DNA from: Anaerolineaceae bacterium
Lineage (GTDB): Bacteria > Chloroflexota > Anaerolineae > JAAYZQ01
Reading direction: 5' to 3'
DNA: 8,215 bases
Assembly (NCBI GenBank): GCA_012514775.1
Contig: JAAYZQ010000046.1
Coordinates: 1 to 8,215 of the forward strand
Under the pieces are notes generated by a model, which worked only from the letters and a program-made list of their open reading frames with translations, did not search any database and had not been told where the DNA came from. The translations under genes were made by a program, and so were the position numbers. Below, one piece after another: positions 1-5,088 of this stretch. The stretch's first letter is position 1; every line of letters begins with the position of its first letter.

Positions 1-26
1 CGCTTTCCCTGGCGGCAGGACCAAAG

Positions 27-32
27 TATAAT
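27..32 (+). promoter_or_regulatory. possible -10 box of a leader promoter
   Basis: The hexamer TATAAT is a perfect match to the bacterial sigma-70 -10 consensus. The hexamer 17 bases upstream (positions 4-9, TTTCCC) is a poor -35 match, with about three of six positions fitting. A transcript from here would start near position 39 and would carry both hairpins at 47-73 and 119-153 ahead of hsdM. In a GC-rich sequence a chance TATAAT is less likely than in an AT-rich one, but without a good -35 this is only a candidate. Confidence 0.25.
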
Positions 33-46
33 CGCCCACAGAAGCA

Positions 47-73
47 GCCTCGGCAGTGCGACGCACCCGAGGC
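47..73 (+). repeat. strong hairpin (inverted repeat) in the leader
   Basis: GCCTCGG at 47-53 is the exact reverse complement of CCGAGGC at 67-73. Inside it, GTGC (56-59) pairs with GCAC (63-66) around a three-base loop. The result is an 11-bp stem with one two-base bulge (CA, 54-55). No T tract follows, so it is not a classical intrinsic terminator. It could be the end of an upstream transcript or a structured part of the operon leader. The pairing is seen directly; the role is unknown. Confidence 0.5.
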
Positions 74-118
74 CGGCCCAGGTGATTGCCCCCACCCTGG
101 CGAGGGATAGGATAGCGC

Positions 119-154
119 AGCCCGCCTTCGGTGGCGATTCGCCGGGGCGGGCTT
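119..154 (+). terminator. GC-rich hairpin, possible terminator or attenuator
   Basis: AGCCCGCC (119-126) pairs with GGCGGGCT (146-153), and an inner stem GGCG/CGCC (133-136 with 140-143) closes on a three-base loop. The form resembles the GCCCGCC...GGCGGGCTT hairpins that end many transcripts in GC-rich bacteria. The bases after it (TCTGCGTCTGG) are only weakly T-rich, so termination efficiency is uncertain. It lies 95 bases upstream of hsdM. It either ends an upstream gene outside the window or sits in the hsdM leader, where it could attenuate the operon. Confidence 0.4.
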
Positions 155-248
155 CTGCGTCTGGCCGATATCCACTCGCTATCCTGGGAGGCGCTCCCAC
201 AGCGACCGACTCACATAGCAACCCATACGTCATCGAGGACTGGAACGC

Positions 249-1805
249 ATGCCCAATAACCACCACGACATCGAACACCGCCTCTGGGACGCCGCCGACG
301 AGCTGCGGGCAAACTCCCGCCTCCGGGCCTCCGAGTACTCCACCCCCGTTTTGGGACTGATCTTTCTCCGGTACGCCGACCTCAAGTTCGAGCACGCTCA
401 GGCCGCCCTGGAGGGGCAGCAACTCGGTCGGCGCCGCAGCATCGGCCCCGCCGACTACCACGCCCAGGGCGTCCTCTACATCCCCGAGGAGGCCCGCTTC
501 CAGCACCTGTTGCAGCTCCCTGAGAGCGCCAACTATGGGGCGGCCATCAACGACGCCATGCGGGCCATCGAGGAGGCCAACCCGGCGCTGCGGGACGTGC
601 TGCCCAAGACCTACAATCGCCTCCAGGACAGCGTCCTCATCGAGCTGCTGCGGCTGATGAACTCGATCGCCTTTGACCTGGACGGCGACGTGATCGGCAA
701 GGTCTATGAGTATTTCCTCGGCAACTTTGCCATGGCCGAGGGGCAAAAGGGCGGCGAGTTCTTTACCCCCACCGCCATCGTCCGCCTGATCGTCGATATC
801 ATCGAGCCCTTCCACGGCAAGATCCTCGACCCGGCCTGCGGCTCCGGCGGCATGTTCGTGCAGAGCGCCCGCTTTATCGAGGAGCACCAGGGCACGCCCA
901 CCGACGAGATCAGCATCTATGGCATGGAGCGCATCGCCGAGACGGTGCGGCTGTGCAACATGAACCTGGCCGTCCACGGGCTGGAGGGCGACATCCGCCA
1001 GGCCAACACCTACTATGAGGATCCCCACCGCAGCGTGGGCAGGTTCGACTTTGTCATGGCCAATCCCCCCTTCAACGTCGACCGGGTGGACAAGGAGCGG
1101 CTGGCCGACGATCCTCGCTTCCCGCTGGGCATGCCACGAGCCGACAACGCCAACTACCTGTGGATCCAGCTCTTCTACAGCGCCCTCAACGCCCAGGGGC
1201 GGGCCGGGTTCGTCATGGCCAACTCGGCCGCCGATGCCAGGGGCTCGGAGCTGACCATCCGCCAGCGCCTCATCGAGGAGCGGGCGGTGGACGTGATGGT
1301 CGCCGTGGGGCCCAACTTTTTCTACACCGTGACCCTGCCCTGCACCCTTTGGTTTCTGGATCGGGGCAAGCGCCAGACCGAGCGGGCGGATCGGGTGCTG
1401 TTCATCGACGCCCGCCACATCTACCGTCAGATCGACCGTGCCCATCGAGAGTTCACGCCGGCCCAGATCGAGTTCCTGGCCAACATCGTCCGCCTCTACC
1501 GGGGCGAGGAGCCCGAGGACCTGCACGACAGCGCCGGACTGATGGCCGAGCACTTTACCGGCGGGGAGTACGTCGACGTGCCGGGCCTGTGCAAGGTGGC
1601 CACGCTGGCGGAGATCGAGGCCCAGGGCTGGAGCCTGAACCCCGGCCGCTACGTGGGCGTAGCGCCCCGAGAGGATGACGGGTTCGACTTTCTGGAGCGC
1701 TTCCAAGAGCTGAATGACGAGCTGGAGGTGCTGAACGCTGAGGCGCATGAACTGGAGGAACGGATTGCCGAGAACGCCAGACTCTTGGCTGAGGGCTCGG
1801 ACTGA
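249..1805 (+). CDS. hsdM: Type I restriction-modification DNA methyltransferase subunit M
   Basis: HsdM transfers a methyl group from S-adenosylmethionine to the N6 of adenine in the site chosen by HsdS. It works as an M2S methylase and as part of the R2M2S restriction complex. The 518-residue protein has the usual family length. The N-terminal helical HsdM_N region spans roughly residues 7-135. The methylase fold follows, with GGEFFTP at 168-174, the SAM-binding [10 protein letters not shown] at 194-203 and the catalytic NPPF at 272-275. The last ~35 residues are charged and look coiled-coil, as expected for contact with HsdS. All catalytic motifs look intact. The ATG at 249 has a GAGGA-type ribosome site about ten bases upstream, and the protein begins in the way typical of the family. 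The stop overlaps the hsdS start (TGATG), so translation of the two is probably coupled. Modification activity is well supported; the recognition site cannot be read from sequence. Confidence 0.97.
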   Translation: MPNNHHDIEHRLWDAADELRANSRLRASEYSTPVLGLIFLRYADLKFEHAQAALEGQQLGRRRSIGPADYHAQGVLYIPEEARFQHLLQLPESANYGAAINDAMRAIEEANPALRDVLPKTYNRLQDSVLIELLRLMNSIAFDLDGDVIGKVYEYFLGNFAMAEGQKGGEFFTPTAIVRLIVDIIEPFHGKILDPACGSGGMFVQSARFIEEHQGTPTDEISIYGMERIAETVRLCNMNLAVHGLEGDIRQANTYYEDPHRSVGRFDFVMANPPFNVDRVDKERLADDPRFPLGMPRADNANYLWIQLFYSALNAQGRAGFVMANSAADARGSELTIRQRLIEERAVDVMVAVGPNFFYTVTLPCTLWFLDRGKRQTERADRVLFIDARHIYRQIDRAHREFTPAQIEFLANIVRLYRGEEPEDLHDSAGLMAEHFTGGEYVDVPGLCKVATLAEIEAQGWSLNPGRYVGVAPREDDGFDFLERFQELNDELEVLNAEAHELEERIAENARLLAEGSD

Positions 1806-2449
1806 TGAGATCACGCCACACGATCGCATTCGGCGACTTTGTGACTCTGCAGAGAGGTTTCGATCTCCCCAAATCCCAACGGAGACCCGGTGCGTATCCG
1901 GTAGTTGCATCGACATCCGTGGTGGACTGGCACGACGAGTTCAAAGTCAAGCCACCGGGCGTCGCAACAGGGCGCAGTGGCGCTCTCGGTGAGGTCCTGT
2001 TCATAGACAAACCCTTCTGGCCCTTGAACACGGTGTTGTGGGTCAGGGACTTCAAGGGCAACCTGCCCAAGTATGTCTACTACCTTCTGAAGACCCTTGA
2101 CCTTGGCAGGTACAACTCCGGGGCTGGCGTGCCGACTCTGAACAGGAACCACCTGAAGACGTTGTCTCTTCAGGTCCATAGCCTCCCCGTCCAGCGCAAG
2201 ATCGCCGCCATCCTGTCCGCCTACGACGACCTGATCGAGAACAACCGGCGCCGCATCAAGATCCTTGAGGAGATGGCCCAGGCCCTCTACCGGGAGTGGT
2301 TCGTCGAGTTCCGCTTCCCCGGCCATGAGGCCGTGCGGATGGTGGACTCGCCCTTGGGAATGATCCCGGAGGGGTGGGAGGTGAGGAGTACGGTAGAGAT
2401 CGTGCGCCGCTTGCCTCACGGCGCCACCTATAGAAGGGTGGATGTATAG
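1805..2449 (+). CDS. hsdS: Type I specificity subunit, N-terminal half (TRD1 plus central conserved region), ended by in-frame TAG
   Basis: HsdS selects the DNA target through two target recognition domains (TRDs) separated by helical conserved regions. This 214-residue product has one full TRD (about residues 1-126). The central helical region follows (about 127-174, starting [20 protein letters not shown] and containing [11 protein letters not shown]), then the first ~20 residues of TRD2 after PEGW. It ends at TAG 2447-2449. The same frame stays open after that codon until 2920 and encodes the rest of a normal HsdS, so the full gene would be about 371 residues, near the family size. It is therefore either a broken hsdS or a natural half-subunit. 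Truncated HsdS proteins with one TRD and the central region can dimerise and recognise symmetric sites (known for EcoDXXI). The start ATG overlaps the hsdM stop by one base. Confidence 0.85.
   Translation: MRSRHTIAFGDFVTLQRGFDLPKSQRRPGAYPVVASTSVVDWHDEFKVKPPGVATGRSGALGEVLFIDKPFWPLNTVLWVRDFKGNLPKYVYYLLKTLDLGRYNSGAGVPTLNRNHLKTLSLQVHSLPVQRKIAAILSAYDDLIENNRRRIKILEEMAQALYREWFVEFRFPGHEAVRMVDSPLGMIPEGWEVRSTVEIVRRLPHGATYRRVDV
2447..2449 (+). other. in-frame amber codon interrupting hsdS
   Basis: TAG lies 214 codons into hsdS, in the same frame as both the upstream half (from 1805) and the downstream half (to 2920). There is no frameshift: the frame reads on through DDGLVKVIDQS, which looks like normal TRD sequence. 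One base change (for example from CAG, GAG, TGG or TCG) would explain it. The TAG also overlaps an AGGA sequence (2448-2451) seven bases upstream of a TTG codon at 2459, so re-initiation is conceivable. Confidence 0.9.
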
Positions 2450-2458
2450 GACGACGGC

Positions 2459-2920
2459 TTGGTCAAAGTGATTGATCAGTCCAGTGATAGCGAGCTGGGA
2501 TATCACAACAGTGAACCCGATCACGTTGGCTCAAGCAAAGATCCCATCATCGTCTTTGGCGATCACACATGCAGAATGTATCTGCTGATCGAGCCTTTCT
2601 CGTTGGGGCCAAACACAGTGCCTTTCATACCGAACACCGATGTTAGCAGTTACTACCTGTACTATGTTCTTCGTGGCCTCGTCGAAACACACGAATATAA
2701 GCGACACTGGACAGAGCTTTGTGCAAAACGGGTGACGCTGGGACCCCTTGCCTTGGTCCAGCATTTCTCAGGTCATGCCATGCTTCTGCACTCGGAGATG
2801 GTCGTGCTCTCTAGAGCCCAGCGCAATCTGCGCCGTATCCGTGACCTACTACTCCCCCGCCTGATCTCAGGCGAGCTGGACGTATCGGATCTTGACATTC
2901 ACGGGGAGAGGGTGCAATGA
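2459..2920 (+). CDS. hsdS: Type I specificity subunit, C-terminal half (TRD2 plus distal conserved region)
   Basis: This is the in-frame continuation of hsdS beyond the amber codon. It encodes most of TRD2, with VIDQS, EPDH, VFGDHTC and SLGPN blocks that fit HsdS recognition domains. The YKRHW segment and a C-terminal helical region ending NLRRIRDLLLPRLISGELDV close it, and that ending is a typical HsdS terminus. If translated separately, the only reasonable start is TTG at 2459, with AGGA at 2448-2451 as a weak ribosome site; GTG at 2468 lacks one. Otherwise it is made only by amber readthrough, or not at all. The sequence shows no further decay (no frameshift or second stop), so the interruption is recent or the half is still in use. 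Base composition is visibly less GC-rich than hsdM, which is common for TRDs exchanged by recombination. The stop overlaps the next start (ATGA). Confidence 0.65.
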   Translation: MVKVIDQSSDSELGYHNSEPDHVGSSKDPIIVFGDHTCRMYLLIEPFSLGPNTVPFIPNTDVSSYYLYYVLRGLVETHEYKRHWTELCAKRVTLGPLALVQHFSGHAMLLHSEMVVLSRAQRNLRRIRDLLLPRLISGELDVSDLDIHGERVQ

Positions 2921-4116
2921 CCGATGCTTTGTTCCGCCGAGCTGAGCTGCGAGTCCTCCTGAAAAAGCAGGCGCATGGAATGCTTGAGGAGATCGATGCG
3001 ATCGACGGCAACCGCCTCCTGAACACTGCAGTGGAGGATCTGTGCGACTACTTTGAGCACAAGTACGTAGTAGAGGTCCCCAAGCTAGACGAGGCCGGCA
3101 TCGAAGTTGACCAGACCGAGACCAAAGTCAGCATCCTTGCGGTCTTTGGGCCAACCGATGTACCTGGCACCTCCGTGTCCTTCCACGTCCCCTTCTCGGG
3201 CGATGCCGACCTGTTCCAGTATAGGCCGTCGAGTTACAGTCTCCCTCCACCGCAAGCTTCGGTTTCAGAGACCCATGTAGTGCTCACCTACGCCTGCGTG
3301 GGCCACGACGCAGACGGCCTCAGAAGGACCCTCAATCAAGATCTCGCCCGAATTCAGGGCCACCTCACCTGGATCGCTAATGACGTAGCTCCGTTCAACT
3401 CGTCCATTCGGAGCAAGGCACAAGACCGCATCGAGGCTCGAAGGCAGAAGTTACTCAAGGACCAGGGGCTGGTGGCGAACCTGGGATTCCCTTTGAGGCG
3501 CCGGGACAACGCACCCCAAACCTACGTCGTGCCCAGCGTGCGCCGCAAGGTCGGCCCTAGCCTGCCGCCTGCCAGTGTCGAGCCGTATGTTCCCGAGCCT
3601 ATACTCGGCATGGGAGAATACGAGCACATCCTGTCGGTCATGTCGAATATGGTAACCGTGATGGAGAGAAGCCCAAATGCGTTTCGCAATATGCACGAGG
3701 AAGACCTACGGCAGCACTTCCTCGTTCAGCTCAACGCCCAGTATGAAGGACAAGCAACTGGAGAGACCTTCAATGGCCACGGCAAGACCGACATTCTGAT
3801 TCGGGTGGAGGGCAAGAACATCTTCATTGCAGAGTGCCTATTCTGGGACGGCCCCAAGTCGCTCAGCGACAAGATAGATCAGCTGCTGGGCTACGCAACC
3901 TGGCGGGATACCAAGCTTGCACTTCTTGTGTTCAACAGAGGCGGCGCCTTCTCTGCGGTGGTCGGCAAGATCCCAGAGACGGTCAAGGCCCACCCCAGCT
4001 TCAGGCATGAACTCTCTCTTCCAGTGGAGACCGGCTATCGGTGCGTGATCCGGCACCGGGACGACCCTAATCGGGAGATGCTTCTCACTGTCTTGGCGTT
4101 CGAGGTGCCCGCATGA
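2917..4116 (+). CDS. uncharacterised protein with PD-(D/E)xK-like C-terminal domain, altered active site
   Basis: I do not recognise a named function for this 399-residue protein. The N-terminal ~200 residues are mixed helix and strand with a charged helical stretch near 165-190 (SKAQDRIEARRQKLLKDQG). The C-terminal part resembles a restriction-endonuclease-like fold: a helix EEDLRQHFLVQL (261-272), then TDILI with D292, then IFIAECLFW with E306, then a helix ending IDQLLGYATWRDTK and a strand LALLVFNR. The spacing of D292 to E306 fits PD-(D/E)xK, but the expected lysine two residues after the glutamate is L308. Unless lysine is supplied from elsewhere, it may be catalytically dead and act as a DNA-binding or complex-forming partner. 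The ATG is preceded by GGAG at 2905-2908 and overlaps the hsdS stop (ATGA), so it is coupled to hsdS. It may be an accessory subunit of this restriction system; that is inference. Confidence 0.9.
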   Translation: MTDALFRRAELRVLLKKQAHGMLEEIDAIDGNRLLNTAVEDLCDYFEHKYVVEVPKLDEAGIEVDQTETKVSILAVFGPTDVPGTSVSFHVPFSGDADLFQYRPSSYSLPPPQASVSETHVVLTYACVGHDADGLRRTLNQDLARIQGHLTWIANDVAPFNSSIRSKAQDRIEARRQKLLKDQGLVANLGFPLRRRDNAPQTYVVPSVRRKVGPSLPPASVEPYVPEPILGMGEYEHILSVMSNMVTVMERSPNAFRNMHEEDLRQHFLVQLNAQYEGQATGETFNGHGKTDILIRVEGKNIFIAECLFWDGPKSLSDKIDQLLGYATWRDTKLALLVFNRGGAFSAVVGKIPETVKAHPSFRHELSLPVETGYRCVIRHRDDPNREMLLTVLAFEVPA

Positions 4117-4271
4117 GTCTCGGCTACTCTGAGTCAGCCCTCGCTAAACAACCGGCGTCCGGTACCTTCGGGAGTTCGGACGGGCCACCTATCGGCGCCC
4201 CCACAAGTTCGACAGCGGCCCCGCCCTTGGGATGGAAGGCTCGGGCCGAGCCCGTCCTGACCGGCGCCTAA
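4113..4271 (+). pseudogene. decayed duplicate of the hsdR 5' end
   Basis: An ATG at 4113 overlaps the previous stop as ATGA, exactly as the true hsdR starts at 7008. The short frame (52 codons, TAA at 4269-4271) matches the HsdR N-terminus in two blocks. YSESALAKQPA corresponds to YGEDALVEQPA, and PLGWKARAEPVLT to PLGRETRAEVVLT. Between them the match continues in another frame: TYRRPHKFDSGP corresponds to TYHGLHEFDSGP. This fits a one-base deletion followed by a two-base deletion that restores the frame. At DNA level 4206-4222 is identical to 7105-7121 (AGTTCGACAGCGGCCCC). The match fades at about 4271. The remnant encodes no HsdR domain and is unlikely to be functional, though a short coupled peptide could be made. 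Confidence 0.8.
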
Positions 4272-4286
4272 TGAACATCGACGTAG

Positions 4287-4296
4287 AAGAGAAGGG
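4287..4296 (+). promoter_or_regulatory. ribosome binding site for the gene at 4302
   Basis: GAAGAGAAGGGG, purine-rich and ending at 4296, lies five bases before ATG 4302. It decides the start, because a longer competing frame (from 4232) overlaps this region in a different register and has no comparable site or recognisable protein. Confidence 0.55.
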
Positions 4297-4301
4297 GCCT
4301 G

Positions 4302-5084
4302 ATGCCCGGCGGCAAGCGGGACAGCTCCAGGGCACGGGTGCAACCGGTCTTCGGTCAGCTCCTGGCTCGCTGCCCGGACGGCTCGGCTTGGCTGCCATCG
4401 CTGCTGCGGCTGGCCGAGCCGGCGACGCCCTTGCCTGCCGAGCTGATCGCCGACCCCGGCACGCTCCTGAACGGCCCCGACGCCTGCTTCGAGCGCCTCT
4501 TTCCGCCGCCGGAGCGCTTTCTGCGCTGGCTGATACGGCATCCCGAGGCGATGGTCTGGCCGAGGCGAGGGCAGGAGAAGCACACCCATGGCGCTGCCAC
4601 GCAGCGGCGGCGGGAGGCGCTTCTCGGTCGGTGTGGGTCCCCTGCCCAGACGCAGGCCCGGGAGGTGGCCCTGTCAGAGCTGGCGCAGTATGGCGCCACA
4701 CGTTCACGCCGCCGCTGGTGGACGTTCGAGGGCTTTACCCACGTGGACTGCTGCCTGGAAACGGAGAAGCTGCTGCTCTTCATCGAGGGCAAGCGCACGG
4801 ACCGTGTCTCCAAGGCCACCGCTTGGTTCCCGCAGCGCAACCAGCTGGCCCGCAACCTGGAGGTCGCCGCTGAGCACGCTCAAGGCAGGGAGTATGCCCT
4901 GCTGCTGGTCGCCGAGCAGGAGCCGCTGCCCGAGGAGCTGGACCTGGCGCCGGGGTTGCCGCACCTGGGGGACGGGGAGCGGGAGGCTTTGCTCGGCCAC
5001 TTTCTCGGTTGGACTACGTGGCGAGCGGTCTGTGAGGCGACGGGTATCGACTATGAGAGCCTTCCCGACACTGTAGCCAGCTAG
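4302..5084 (+). CDS. PD-(D/E)xK nuclease-like protein of unknown target
   Basis: The 260-residue protein carries what looks like an intact restriction-endonuclease-like core. WWTFEGFTHVD ends at D149; then LETEKLLLFIEGK gives E162 and K164, the D-(12)-ExK pattern of PD-(D/E)xK nucleases. A conserved-looking WFPQRNQLARNLE follows (175-187), where Gln and Arg often line such active sites, and then the strand YALLLVAEQ. The N-terminal ~100 residues are Pro/Leu/Arg-rich with no motif I recognise. The fold prediction is reasonable; the substrate and whether it cuts DNA are unknown. It is the first gene of the block lying between the hsdR remnant and hsdR, and is followed after four bases by the DUF262 frame, so the two are probably co-expressed and may act together. 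GC content is higher than in the gene before it, hinting at a different origin. Confidence 0.85.
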   Translation: MPGGKRDSSRARVQPVFGQLLARCPDGSAWLPSLLRLAEPATPLPAELIADPGTLLNGPDACFERLFPPPERFLRWLIRHPEAMVWPRRGQEKHTHGAATQRRREALLGRCGSPAQTQAREVALSELAQYGATRSRRRWWTFEGFTHVDCCLETEKLLLFIEGKRTDRVSKATAWFPQRNQLARNLEVAAEHAQGREYALLLVAEQEPLPEELDLAPGLPHLGDGEREALLGHFLGWTTWRAVCEATGIDYESLPDTVAS

Positions 5085-5088
5085 CGGT

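Noticed and set aside
71..78. GGCCGGCC palindrome
   Set aside because: An 8-base palindrome in GC-rich DNA, partly shared with the hairpin at 47-73; no reason to call it an operator.
82..360. 92-codon plus-strand frame before hsdM
   Set aside because: It overlaps the start of hsdM by more than 100 bases, has low-complexity Pro/Thr/Ser-rich sequence and no ribosome site; it is a shadow frame.
2447..2460. Frameshift as the cause of the hsdS split
   Set aside because: Both halves are in the same reading frame (the distance between the starts at 1805 and 2459 is a multiple of three), so the interruption is a single nonsense codon.
1811..2524. 237-codon minus-strand frame opposite hsdS
   Set aside because: Antisense to recognisable HsdS sequence, with no family resemblance of its own.
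4232..4873. 213-codon plus-strand frame overlapping the nuclease-like gene
   Set aside because: Its protein is Gly/Ala/Arg-rich with no motif, while the frame from 4302 carries a coherent PD-(D/E)xK core and a good ribosome site. High GC makes long shadow frames common.
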